Source: Acidobacteriota bacterium (GTDB taxonomy: Bacteria; Acidobacteriota; Blastocatellia; Pyrinomonadales; Pyrinomonadaceae). From it: DNA of 64,000 nt. The translations under genes were made by a program, and so were the position numbers. The stretch lies in the NCBI GenBank assembly GCA_003385635.1, contig QQUY01000003.1:1-64000 (forward strand). The letters are read 5' to 3'. Shown in pieces: positions 35,732 to 43,627 of the stretch. Below the pieces are notes generated by a model. The model saw nothing but the letters and a program-made list of their open reading frames with translations. It was not told the origin of the DNA and searched no databases. Numbering within the stretch: the stretch's first letter is position 1; every line of letters begins with the position of its first letter.

Positions 35732-36403
35732 ATGAACACGAAGACTCTTAGCTTTTCGACTGCCAACGGAGACACGACCGCCTATTGCGCGATACCTGAT
35801 AACCCCGGAACGGATACGCCGGCCGTCATTCTTATTCAGGAATGGTGGGGTTTGAACGACCACATCAAGGATATCGCCGGTCGTTACGCAAGCGAAGGCT
35901 TTATAGCTGTTGCCCCGGACCTGTACAGAGGTAAGCTGGCGAAAGATCCGGAGGAAGCCTCGAAGATGATGGCGGATCTTGCTGTCGAAGACGGCATAGA
36001 TACGATCCGGAACACGGTGTCAGCGGCTGGAGAAGAGTTTGGTAAGAGCGGCTTCGGGATCTCGGGCTATTGCATGGGCGGAACGTACGCGCTACGTTCG
36101 GCTTGTCTTGTCAACGGTATAAAGGCTTCGGCTCCTTTCTACGGCGACATTCCTTCCGAAGAGGTCCTTGCGGATCTGAGTGTTCCGGTTCTGTTCGTTT
36201 CAGGTCTCAAGGACGCGTGGATTAATCCCGAAAAAGTCGGCGAACTTGAGACCGCAACGTTCAAGCACGATCTTCCTGTCGAGGTGCTGAAGTATGACGC
36301 TGATCACGCGTTCTTCAACGATACAAGGCCCGAAGTATTTGACGAAGAGGCGGCTAATGATGCCTGGTCGAAGGTCCTCGCATTCTTCCGAAAGCACTTA
36401 TAA
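35732..36403 (+). CDS. Dienelactone hydrolase family protein
   Basis: 223 residues, alpha/beta hydrolase. The triad is Cys114 in GYCMGGTYA, Asp161 in SGLKDAW and His192 in DADHAFFN, exactly as in the dienelactone hydrolase family; QEWWGLNDHIKDIAGRYA is the other signature. The cytoplasmic enzyme hydrolyses lactones or esters; no aromatic degradation genes are nearby, so the natural substrate is open. GGGAGC precedes the ATG. It stands alone after a repeat region. Confidence 0.92.
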   Translation: MNTKTLSFSTANGDTTAYCAIPDNPGTDTPAVILIQEWWGLNDHIKDIAGRYASEGFIAVAPDLYRGKLAKDPEEASKMMADLAVEDGIDTIRNTVSAAGEEFGKSGFGISGYCMGGTYALRSACLVNGIKASAPFYGDIPSEEVLADLSVPVLFVSGLKDAWINPEKVGELETATFKHDLPVEVLKYDADHAFFNDTRPEVFDEEAANDAWSKVLAFFRKHL

Positions 36404-36522
36404 AACACACGGATAAAGAGGATTACTCGAACGCCCAACGCGCAAAGTTCCGTTTACGAAGTTCGTCGATGATGGGGCGAATTGATCGAGCCCAAAGGAA
36501 CGAGACTTCCATCCCTTTCTAT

Positions 36523-37470
36523 TTATAACCGTTCACCGGCGGTGATCAGATTCTCAAGTTCCTCTTCCGACGGAAGCGAGGTTCTCGCCCCTACGGCCCT
36601 GCATTTCAAAGCTGCGACCGCGTTTGCCCGGTGGCAGGTTTCTTTGATCGACAGTCCTTTCAGCAAACCATAGAGAAGCCCGGCCCTGAATGAATCGCCC
36701 GCACCGGTCGTGTCTTTGCAGCCGCCCGGAACGACGTACGCCCTTGATCTGTAAAACGTGTCCTCGCAAAGAAGCAGAGATCCCTTTTCGCCCTGTGTCA
36801 TGCCGACCACGGGACATCCGTACTCTTCTTGGAGTTTCTGAAGGCCTTTCTCCGGCGGACACTCGCCAAAGACCAGGGAAGCAAATTGCTCGGAACAGAT
36901 CATTAGATCGACATTGGGCAGCAGATCATCCATCCTTTTGAATTTCTTGTCGATGTCGATTGAAACTATCGTGCCGGCCTTTGTCGCTTCTTTTGCCATC
37001 CGGATGCAGGCCTTGGTGTCGTGCGGCGTTAAATGCAGAACACTGCTCATTCTGACCGCATCGATCGGGGCTTCATTCTTCTTGAACTTCAGCTTCCTGT
37101 CCCGTTTCCAGATAACAGTTCTTTCGCCGTTTCTTTCGTCAATGATGATGAAGGCGATCTGCGTAACGGCGCCCTTGATCTGTTCCGAAAAGCTGACATC
37201 GACGCCTTCCGATGTGAGGCTCTCGAGTCCAAAATCACCCGTCGGTTCCTTTCCGAATCTACCTGCGTAGGCGGTCCGCAATCCGAGCCGCTGCAGGCCG
37301 ACCATGGCCGTCGCGACCTCGCCGCCCGCCGCCCGTATATAGTCGTTGAGCTCCACCTTTGAATCGAACTCCGGGTAGTGCGGTACACGGATCAGGAAGT
37401 CGACCGCATTTGTCCCGAAACCGACGACGTCGAACTCTCGGTCACGGGCTATTTCGAAAGGAAAGTTCAT
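36523..37470 (-). CDS. PfkB-family carbohydrate kinase
   Basis: 315 residues from the ATG at 37468-37470 (MNFPFEIARDREFDVVGFG); the longer frame adds residues that do not fit the family. The N-terminal PfkB signature is GGEVATAMVGLQRLG, and the C-terminal signature with the catalytic Asp is DTTGAGDSFRAG. A beta-lid typical of ribokinases is indicated by the substrate loop near 20-40. The sugar (ribose, adenosine, fructose or 2-keto-sugar) cannot be fixed from sequence alone. Divergent from the LysW-like gene. Confidence 0.9.
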   Translation of the reverse strand: MNFPFEIARDREFDVVGFGTNAVDFLIRVPHYPEFDSKVELNDYIRAAGGEVATAMVGLQRLGLRTAYAGRFGKEPTGDFGLESLTSEGVDVSFSEQIKGAVTQIAFIIIDERNGERTVIWKRDRKLKFKKNEAPIDAVRMSSVLHLTPHDTKACIRMAKEATKAGTIVSIDIDKKFKRMDDLLPNVDLMICSEQFASLVFGECPPEKGLQKLQEEYGCPVVGMTQGEKGSLLLCEDTFYRSRAYVVPGGCKDTTGAGDSFRAGLLYGLLKGLSIKETCHRANAVAALKCRAVGARTSLPSEEELENLITAGERL

Positions 37471-37633
37471 CGCCTGTAAACGGGTGTGGAACCACGGGAA
37501 GGCAGTGCGGGACACCGGAAGGAAATGTCCTTGCAAAATGCCGAATATTCAAGGTAGATTCTAATTTGGGTATCCGCTTGGAACTGAAGCGAACCGCTCT
37601 AGAGTTTATAAACGTTTACCGGAGAAAACAAAA

Positions 37634-37846
37634 ATGCCGACAGCCATTTGTCCCGAATGCGACGACGAAGTCTACGTTGATGCCGAGGTTGAGCAGGGAG
37701 ACGTTTTCAGCTGTGACGAATGCGGCGAGGAGCTCGAAGTAGTGGGCCTCGATCCGATCGAACTGGACCCATATGTCGGAGATGACTTCGACGATTTTGA
37801 CGATGACGATGATGATGACGACGACGGCTTTGGGGACTACGATTAG
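37634..37846 (+). CDS. LysW-like zinc ribbon with poly-aspartate tail
   Basis: 70 residues. Four cysteines form a zinc ribbon (AICPECDDEV and FSCDECGEEL). The segment GEELEVVGLDPIELDP closely resembles LysW/ArgW, the amino-group carrier proteins of lysine or arginine synthesis. Those end in a Glu (EDWGE-like) whose side chain is modified. Here the tail is instead DDFDDF, nine consecutive Asp, GFGDYD. No lysX/argX homologue is adjacent. It may be a carrier for another ligase or a metal-binding protein. Ribosome binding site GGAG nine bases before the ATG. Confidence 0.8.
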   Translation: MPTAICPECDDEVYVDAEVEQGDVFSCDECGEELEVVGLDPIELDPYVGDDFDDFDDDDDDDDDGFGDYD

Positions 37847-37860
37847 CAGGAGGCTCGCCG

Positions 37861-38823
37861 TCAATCTTTGTCCTTAAGAGAATAACCAGACTTGTTCTGA
37901 ATTACACTGAATCCTTTTGCGGATTCTATATTCACCCGGTAGAAGCGATTCTGCCGGGTTTCACTTTCCGGGGGATAGAATGCTACAGCGTATGACGCCG
38001 TGATCTCTTCGGCCAGAGCTTTAAACAACGGTTCGAAATCGTTCTCCGTGGCATAGAACGACCGACCGCCGGTCTTTTCGATCAAACCGCTGGCTTCAAG
38101 CAGGGTCAGCACGGGTTTGTTGCCTCCCGAAAGCCTTGAGTATGAAGGAAGAATGACGGCGTAGACGCTGGTTTCGGCATCATTTGCCCTTTCGATAACT
38201 GTCGCCGGAGTGACAGTATCTCCGACCGGATATCCGTCGGTCACGACGATCACGACACGCTTCGGTATCTGTTGTCGGATCATCGGAGGCGACTTCTTCC
38301 TGAGCATTCGCACTGCCTCGTCTACGGCGTCATATGCGTGGGTCGAAAGTCCATCCTGGTCCTTTAGGATCTTTTCGAAGCTTTTTTTGAGCTTGTTCGG
38401 CTTGTTCGTAAATGACTGGACGGTCTTGACCTCCATTCCGAAGGTCGTGATCGCGAAATAGGAATGGTAGTCCGCGAGGCGGCCGACAAATGTCTGCATC
38501 GCGTTTCTAAGATTGATCAGCTCGTCACGCGTGATGCTGCCGGAAACGTCCAGGGCGAAGACGACCGATAGCGGCCGGCCGCTGTCGTCCTTCCGAATGG
38601 GCTTGAAGAAGTCGATCTGACGCTGCTTGCCGTCGACGAACAGATTGAAATCTTCCGCCGTCAGGCCTCGGACGGGATTGCCGTCGTTGTCGGTAACCGA
38701 CACCTCAAAGGAGACCAGATCGGTGTCGATCTTGATCACGTCGCCGTCCTGGCCTCGAACGGCCGGGACCAGCGCCGTCAAAAAGAGGATCAGGGCGAGT
38801 ACGAGTGGACGTCCGTCCCTCAT
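37861..38823 (-). CDS. Secreted VWFA-related protein
   Basis: 320 residues from the ATG at 38821-38823 (MRDGRPLVLALILFLTALVP). A GTG at 38859 has a good AAGGA sequence but would lie almost at the predicted transcription start. After the signal peptide comes an N-terminal beta domain (VIKIDTDLVSFEVSVTDNDG, GLTAEDFNLFVDGK) and a VWA domain with MIDAS motif FALDVSGSITRDE. The whole matches the VWFA-related family abundant in Acidobacteriota. Probably an extracytoplasmic metal-dependent binding protein; no partner genes adjacent. Confidence 0.88.
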   Translation of the reverse strand: MRDGRPLVLALILFLTALVPAVRGQDGDVIKIDTDLVSFEVSVTDNDGNPVRGLTAEDFNLFVDGKQRQIDFFKPIRKDDSGRPLSVVFALDVSGSITRDELINLRNAMQTFVGRLADYHSYFAITTFGMEVKTVQSFTNKPNKLKKSFEKILKDQDGLSTHAYDAVDEAVRMLRKKSPPMIRQQIPKRVVIVVTDGYPVGDTVTPATVIERANDAETSVYAVILPSYSRLSGGNKPVLTLLEASGLIEKTGGRSFYATENDFEPLFKALAEEITASYAVAFYPPESETRQNRFYRVNIESAKGFSVIQNKSGYSLKDKD

Positions 38824-38871
38824 CGCTAGACCGCGTCTTGTTGTTACTGCTTTCTGCACGTCTTTCCTTCG

Positions 38872-38899
38872 ATTATAGCCCACCGAATGGCGTTTTCAA
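38872..38899 (-). promoter_or_regulatory. Sigma-70-like promoter of the VWFA gene
   Basis: On the minus strand TTGAAA (38899-38894), a 16-base spacer, then TATAAT (38877-38872). Predicted start near 38865, about 40 bases before the ATG at 38823. Confidence 0.65.
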
Positions 38900-38913
38900 C
38901 GAATTTGCCCCGT

Positions 38914-38943
38914 TTGCTTTTCCCGATTCCCATCCTGTATCAT
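38914..38943 (+). promoter_or_regulatory. Candidate promoter of the aspS leader
   Basis: TTGCTT (38914-38919) and TATCAT (38938-38943), 18 bases apart, could drive transcription from about 38950 through the leader peptide. The -35 is a poor match. Confidence 0.35.
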
Positions 38944-38961
38944 TCACGGGAAAATCGAACG

Positions 38962-39000
38962 ATGTTGAACGCAATTCGAAACGACGACAATAATGACTGA
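38962..39000 (+). CDS. Putative leader peptide of aspS (Asp/Asn-rich, 12 aa)
   Basis: ATG to TGA gives MLNAIRNDDNND. Seven of twelve residues are Asp (three GAC) or Asn (two AAC, two AAT), and the last six codons before the stop are all Asp or Asn. GGGAAAA about eight bases upstream could be a weak ribosome binding site. It lies directly before an antiterminator/terminator pair and the aspartyl-tRNA synthetase gene. If AspRS here also charges tRNA-Asn (non-discriminating), both codon types would sense its activity. Not proven to be translated. Confidence 0.6.
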   Translation: MLNAIRNDDNND

Positions 39001-39003
39001 CGC

Positions 39004-39068
39004 GGCTTGAACAGAGGATCTTGTTCAATGCCTTTCGTTTGTCGATTCGAAAGGCGTTTTTATTTTTT
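39004..39068 (+). terminator. Transcription attenuator before aspS
   Basis: Terminator: GCCTTTCG (39030-39037) pairs with CGAAAGGC (39048-39055), followed by GTTTTTATTTTTTT. Competing hairpin: GGC-TTGAACA (39004-39006, 39007-39013) pairs with TGTTCAA-T-GCC (39022-39032, one bulge). GCC at 39030-39032 is used in both, so only one can form. The upstream arm begins four bases after the leader stop codon. Confidence 0.7.
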
Positions 39069-39115
39069 TAAGACTGTTATTTAACCCGATACGGGATTAT
39101 CGAGAGAAAAGTTAC

Positions 39116-40921
39116 ATGTTGGACCCACTTGGCGGACTTGAGAGAACACACACCTGCGGCGAACTTCGCGAGCAAGATGTCGGAAAAGACGTGGTGCTTA
39201 TGGGGTGGGCTGCGAAGAAGCGCGACTTCGGGATCTTCACATTCATTGACCTGCGCGACCGCTACGGCCTGACTCAGGTCGTCGTCAGCGAAGAGGAGGC
39301 TGAAGACGCTCACACCAAAGCAAAAAGTGTTCGTGGAGAGTATGTTGTTGCGGTAAAGGGAACTGTAGTAAAGCGCGAAGAAGGCACCGTAAACGAAAAG
39401 CTTCCCACGGGTGCTGTCGAAGTACGTGTTATCGAAATATTGATCCTCAACGAAGCGAAGACGCTTCCGTTCGAGCTTGAAAAGTCCGGTTCCCAGAACC
39501 TTGCAAGCGAGGATCTGAGATTGAAGTACCGGTACGTGGACCTCAGACGGCGCTTTCTGCAGGACAACCTGATGGTTCGCGCGAAAGCGCTTCGGAAAAT
39601 GCGCGAATTTATGGACTCTAAAGGATTTGTGGAGATCGAGACCCCGATCCTGCTCAAGTCGACGCCCGAAGGCGCCCGCGACTTTGTCGTGCCCTCGCGA
39701 ATTCATTCAGGAAAGTTCTTCGCGCTTCCCCAGTCGCCGCAGATCCTTAAGCAGATAACGATGATCTCGGGCCTCGACAGGTATTACCAGCTTGCCAGAT
39801 GTTTCCGGGACGAGGACCTTCGAGCCGACCGCCAGCCCGAGTTCACGCAGCTCGATATCGAGATGAGCTTTGCGAACCAGGAAATGGTATTCCGCGTTAT
39901 GGAAGGTGTGCTTGCAGAGGTCTTTTCGCTCTCGGACGCCAAGTTTGAGACACCGTTTCCCAGGATGACGTATGCGGATGCGATGCGAAGGTATGGCAGT
40001 GACAAGCCCGATATTCGTTTCGGTATGGAACTCATAGACCTGTCAGGCGAATTCGAAGGAACGGACTTTCCGCCGTTTGCGAAGACCCTCGAGGCAGGCG
40101 GCGAGATCAAGTGCATAGTTGCAAGTGGCTGTGCTGGGTATTCGAGAAAGATCCTCGACGGCCATCAGGAGTTCGTAAAGAGGTACGGAGCATCCGGACT
40201 GGCCTGGATCAAGCTGGGCGATGAAACTACTTCTTCGCTTATGAAGGCCCTGGGCGAGGAGAAGATAAACTCGCTCGCCGAAGCAGCCGGGGCAGAAAAC
40301 GGCGATGCGATCTTTTTGGTAGCCGGCAGGAAGTCGGTCGTAGCAGCTAGCTTGGGCGCGCTCAGGAAGGAGATCGCGAAAGCTGAAGACCTTGTACCGA
40401 AAGGAGTCTACAAGCCGCTTTGGGTCACGGAGTTTCCGATGTTCGAGTTCAACGAGGATACGGAAAACTACGACCCCATGCACCATCCGTTCACATCTCT
40501 GATGGACGAAGACGTTCCACTTTTCAAACGTGCTATCGAAGGCGGCGAGAAGGATCTTCTCGGAAAGATACGTGCTGTGGCTTACGATATAGTTATTAAC
40601 GGCTACGAGATCGGAAGCGGCTCGATCAGGGTCCACCAGAGCGAGATCCAGAGCCTGATCTTCAAGGCACAAGGTCTAACCCCAGAAACCGCGCGGGAGA
40701 GATTCGGGTTCTTTCTCGAGGCTCTCGAATACGGCACTCCGCCACACGGCGGATTCGCCGCGGGCGTCGAGAGGATCGTTATGCTTCTTTGCGGAACCGA
40801 CAACATTCGCGATGTTCTCGCGTTCCCGAAGACCGCGTCCGCACAAGACCTGATGATGGATTCACCGGGCGAGGTCGACAAGGATCAGCTTGACGAACTG
40901 GGACTGAAAATAGCGACCTAA
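39116..40921 (+). CDS. aspS: Aspartyl-tRNA synthetase
   Basis: 601 residues, the bacterial-type AspRS (class II, about 590 residues). Anticodon-binding OB fold at the N-terminus (MGWAAKKRDFGIFTFIDLRD), then class II motif 1, motif 2 (RCFRDEDLRADRQPEFTQLD), the bacterial GAD insertion (about 300-410) and motif 3 (GGFAAGVERIVMLL). Whether it is discriminating or also makes Asp-tRNA-Asn cannot be settled from this window. A leader peptide and attenuator precede it; the ATG itself has only a weak ribosome binding site. Confidence 0.97.
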   Translation: MLDPLGGLERTHTCGELREQDVGKDVVLMGWAAKKRDFGIFTFIDLRDRYGLTQVVVSEEEAEDAHTKAKSVRGEYVVAVKGTVVKREEGTVNEKLPTGAVEVRVIEILILNEAKTLPFELEKSGSQNLASEDLRLKYRYVDLRRRFLQDNLMVRAKALRKMREFMDSKGFVEIETPILLKSTPEGARDFVVPSRIHSGKFFALPQSPQILKQITMISGLDRYYQLARCFRDEDLRADRQPEFTQLDIEMSFANQEMVFRVMEGVLAEVFSLSDAKFETPFPRMTYADAMRRYGSDKPDIRFGMELIDLSGEFEGTDFPPFAKTLEAGGEIKCIVASGCAGYSRKILDGHQEFVKRYGASGLAWIKLGDETTSSLMKALGEEKINSLAEAAGAENGDAIFLVAGRKSVVAASLGALRKEIAKAEDLVPKGVYKPLWVTEFPMFEFNEDTENYDPMHHPFTSLMDEDVPLFKRAIEGGEKDLLGKIRAVAYDIVINGYEIGSGSIRVHQSEIQSLIFKAQGLTPETARERFGFFLEALEYGTPPHGGFAAGVERIVMLLCGTDNIRDVLAFPKTASAQDLMMDSPGEVDKDQLDELGLKIAT

Positions 40922-40946
40922 AGATTTGGAACGCGGGAGGTTTTAT

Positions 40947-41492
40947 ATGTATTGCCCCAGATGCAGCCAGGAACGGGTAACCGAACAGACCAGTTTCTGT
41001 TCGCGTTGCGGCCTGTATCTCGATCACCTTGAAGAGGTGATCGGAAACGATGGCAATCCGCTGTTCGAGCCTGAAGAAAGCGGATCCGGAAGGTTCCTGA
41101 CTCGCCGAAGGCTCCGCATATTCGCCTTGTTCTGGTTTGTGATCATCACCATCTTCTTTCTTCCGATGGTCGGAATAACAGATGGCCCGGAAGAACTGAT
41201 GGCGATGCTGGGGATCATCGGCCCGGTAGGAGCGATAACGGCATTGATCCTGTCGTTTATGATCCCGAAGGACGCGCCCGCTAAAAAACACCAGCGAACC
41301 CAGAATATTCAACGGAGCTTCCCGGAACAGAGATCACAGCGGGAACTTCCGCCCGAACGTTCGGTGCCGGCCGAGGAGTTCGCAAGGCCCTCCTTTGCGG
41401 ACCGTGACGAACGATCCGGATATGTCCCCCAGGACCCTCCCTCGGTCACGGAGGAAACAACCCGGCATCTTGACTCCAAGAAGCCCGAGTAG
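40947..41492 (+). CDS. Zinc-ribbon membrane protein with EETTR motif
   Basis: 181 residues from the ATG at 40947, six bases after GGGAGG. N-terminal zinc ribbon (MYCPRCSQE ... FCSRCGLYL), a linker, and two transmembrane helices (about 58-78 and 86-107). The long hydrophilic tail ends in PPSVTEETTRHLDSKKPE. The closing S-V-T-E-E-T-T-R motif recurs in the next two genes. Cytoplasmic zinc ribbon plus paired helices suggests a scaffold or sensor; function unknown. 25 bases after aspS on the same strand. Confidence 0.8.
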   Translation: MYCPRCSQERVTEQTSFCSRCGLYLDHLEEVIGNDGNPLFEPEESGSGRFLTRRRLRIFALFWFVIITIFFLPMVGITDGPEELMAMLGIIGPVGAITALILSFMIPKDAPAKKHQRTQNIQRSFPEQRSQRELPPERSVPAEEFARPSFADRDERSGYVPQDPPSVTEETTRHLDSKKPE

Positions 41493-41585
41493 GATTTTCG
41501 TTACCCTTCTTCGCAGAAGTCGTTGCTTCCGCGAGCTGGCACAAGCCTGAACAATGTCTGATAGAATGACGTAGTTCTAACTGAA

Positions 41586-42227
41586 ATGGCCAACACCAAG
41601 AAATTCGACACTAATCCGCTTGACCCGACCTTTCCGGAGAAGGCTCGGGAGAAAGAAGAGAAAAAGGAAAAGCGGAAGCGGACGGCTCCCCTCTTCACCG
41701 AGAATGGGCAGACGCGGCAGTTCGCCGAACCAACTGTGACCGAGGAACAGACACGGAGATTTCAGGATGGGGAGTTTGGGGCCTACGATCCCGCATTCGG
41801 AAATGTTAGTCAGGAACCCTCCAGCATTTACAAGGCCGAACAAGATGAGAACCGTTCGTTAAAGATCGGAAACATCAGCCTGCCAGAGAATATTCTGACG
41901 GCCCTTCCGTACATTCCCTTTGCTTATCTGGGCCTTGTCGCGGGAATAATCGAGCTGTTTCTCATCCCCCGGTCCGAGCCCAAGGTTAGGTATCACGCCG
42001 CTCAGGGTGTGGCAGCGCACGTCGCCATTTGGATCGTCACTGCGATCCTTGGAATGGTCGGATTTGGTTCAGATATTGCTTCGACGGCCAGCTGGATCTT
42101 CAGTCTTGTTACCACGATCATGCTTCTGGTCTTCGCCTTTAAGGCGTGGCAGGGGAAACCGATCCATATTCAGTCGGTCGAGAGCCTTACGGACTGGCTG
42201 GAAGAGAAGATAAAGCCTCAGAAATAG
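41586..42227 (+). CDS. DUF4870/Tic20-like membrane protein with EEQTR motif
   Basis: 213 residues. A charged, disordered N-terminal ~95 residues contains PTVTEEQTRRFQDGEFG, related to the EETTR motif of its neighbours. The C-terminal part has three hydrophobic helices with the DUF4870-like pattern 'AALPYIPFAYLGLVAGIIELFL ... KVRYHAAQGVAAHVAIW' (YHAAQG being the family signature). The function of the family is unknown. Same direction as both flanking zinc-ribbon genes. Confidence 0.8.
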   Translation: MANTKKFDTNPLDPTFPEKAREKEEKKEKRKRTAPLFTENGQTRQFAEPTVTEEQTRRFQDGEFGAYDPAFGNVSQEPSSIYKAEQDENRSLKIGNISLPENILTALPYIPFAYLGLVAGIIELFLIPRSEPKVRYHAAQGVAAHVAIWIVTAILGMVGFGSDIASTASWIFSLVTTIMLLVFAFKAWQGKPIHIQSVESLTDWLEEKIKPQK

Positions 42228-42252
42228 CTAAACCCTTACAGGAGACCCTCAA

Positions 42253-42696
42253 ATGTACTGTTCCGAGTGCGGTACGCAAAGCGCTTCCGGGCTTAAATAC
42301 TGCAAGTCGTGCGGGGCCAGGATCTCGCGCGGTAGTTCAGACATCAGGGAATCCGTAGCCAAGACATTCTCTATGGCTGCGATCTTTGTAGGTGTCTTTG
42401 GGTTGATAGGCTTTGCGATCATCGTAAAGGAGCTGATCGAAAGCGGCGCTAACTTTGGTTTCGTACTCGCCCTCGCGCTTATATACCTCTCCGCTCTGGT
42501 AGCCATGACATATATTCTCGTGAACAAGGTCCTGGGCTTGATCGGAATTGAAGAGGCACCAAAGGTACATGACAAGGCACCTCCGGTTCTAAGTCCCAAG
42601 ATCACTTCTCAGCTTGAAGAACATAGGGAACCCGCCAGCGTGGTCGAGGAAACTACCAGGGATCTTGGAAAAGTGCCGATCGAGCGGAATCGATAG
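42253..42696 (+). CDS. Zinc-ribbon membrane protein with EETTR motif
   Basis: 147 residues. N-terminal zinc ribbon (MYCSECGTQ ... YCKSCGARI), two transmembrane helices (about 40-60 and 69-92), and a tail with PASVVEETTRDLGKV. The same order of parts as the protein at 40947, though sequences outside the ribbon and motif are different. AGGAGA precedes the ATG. It follows the DUF4870-like gene by 25 bases and is followed after two bases by a tiny membrane protein gene. Confidence 0.8.
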   Translation: MYCSECGTQSASGLKYCKSCGARISRGSSDIRESVAKTFSMAAIFVGVFGLIGFAIIVKELIESGANFGFVLALALIYLSALVAMTYILVNKVLGLIGIEEAPKVHDKAPPVLSPKITSQLEEHREPASVVEETTRDLGKVPIERNR

Positions 42697-42698
42697 AA

Positions 42699-42821
42699 AT
42701 GTCATTCACTCTAAAGATCGTATTGTTCTTTTTTCTGATCTGCTTTATTAGCCTGCTTGTATACTTTCTGGTAGTCAGAGCGTATTACTGGGGAAACAGG
42801 AAAGAGCCGCCCGGGAGTTGA
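42699..42821 (+). CDS. 40-residue membrane protein
   Basis: MSFTLKIVLFFFLICFISLL begins the protein, followed by VYFLVVRAYYWGN and RKEPPGS. One transmembrane helix fills most of it, with a basic end that should face the cytoplasm. The ATG lies two bases after the stop of the zinc-ribbon gene, so it is probably translated by coupling. Too short for family assignment. Confidence 0.6.
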   Translation: MSFTLKIVLFFFLICFISLLVYFLVVRAYYWGNRKEPPGS

Positions 42822-42856
42822 AGGTATGTTCCCCGATGTTTCCTGCCTGCCGATCT

Positions 42857-42884
42857 AAAAAGGCTGCCCTCAGGACAGCCTTTA
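42857..42884. terminator. Terminator between convergent operons
   Basis: AAAGGCTG (42859-42866) pairs with CAGCCTTT (42876-42883). Flanking A and T bases allow termination of both the aspS-side run and phoU. Confidence 0.7.
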
Positions 42885-42906
42885 CGGAAAACCGATCAAG
42901 TGTAGA

Positions 42907-43569
42907 TCAGACCTTGCTCTTGTGCTTAATGAACGCTGCCTCGATAAGGTATACGTTCATTTCACAGATGTCTTTTACGTAATCCCCAATTCTTTCGAGG
43001 TGCTTGGCAACGAACAGCAAGTGCGCCGCTCCGTTCGTTACCGACGGATTGTCGATCATAAGCTTGGTCAGCTTGTCGAACACCTTGTTGTAGGCTTTGT
43101 CGATCGCTTTGTCCCGCTTGATAACTTCCTTTGAGACCTTTGCGTCCTCTGAAGTAAAAGCGTCAAGCGCGCGCTGAAGCATCTCACCGGCGATCTCCGC
43201 CATCCTTGGAAGCTCGACGTTGGGCATCACCTCTGGCTCGTTATTGATTATCAGCGATGCCTCGGCGATGTTCGCGGCATGGTCCGCTATTCTCTCGAGG
43301 ATAGGTGTGATCTTCGCAACCGATATCACGAATCGCAGATCGTGAGCGGCGGGTTGCTGTAGTGCGAGGATCTCGACGCTCATCTGGTCGATCTCCAGTT
43401 CCATCGCGTTGATGATCTTGTCGTCTTCGATCACTTTTCGCGCCAGATCGCTGTCTCGTTCGACGAGCGAACGCATCGCAAGATAAACCGCTTTCTCGGT
43501 GGTTCCGCCAAGCAAAAGCAGCTTGTCCCGCAGCACGTCAAGTTTTCTGTCTATGATCCTGGTTTCCAT
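42907..43569 (-). CDS. phoU: Phosphate signalling regulator PhoU
   Basis: 220 residues, two PhoU three-helix repeats with the metal-binding pattern E/D-x-x-x-D (DDKIINAMELEIDQ near 45-60 and VIKRDKAIDKAYNKVFD in the second repeat). PhoU links the Pst transporter to the PhoR/PhoB two-component system and keeps it off when phosphate is plentiful. AGGA precedes the ATG. Last gene of the pstSCAB-phoU run. Confidence 0.95.
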   Translation of the reverse strand: METRIIDRKLDVLRDKLLLLGGTTEKAVYLAMRSLVERDSDLARKVIEDDKIINAMELEIDQMSVEILALQQPAAHDLRFVISVAKITPILERIADHAANIAEASLIINNEPEVMPNVELPRMAEIAGEMLQRALDAFTSEDAKVSKEVIKRDKAIDKAYNKVFDKLTKLMIDNPSVTNGAAHLLFVAKHLERIGDYVKDICEMNVYLIEAAFIKHKSKV

Positions 43570-43627
43570 TGGTTCCTGCTAAGTATAAACGTTATTAGTA
43601 CAAATGCTTAAAATTTGGGTCGAAATA

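Noticed and set aside
39004..39068. T-box riboswitch as the explanation of the aspS leader
   Set aside because: The leader is only ~120 bases, with no recognisable specifier stem and no TGGNACC-type T-box sequence; the Asp/Asn-rich ORF fits ribosome-mediated attenuation better.
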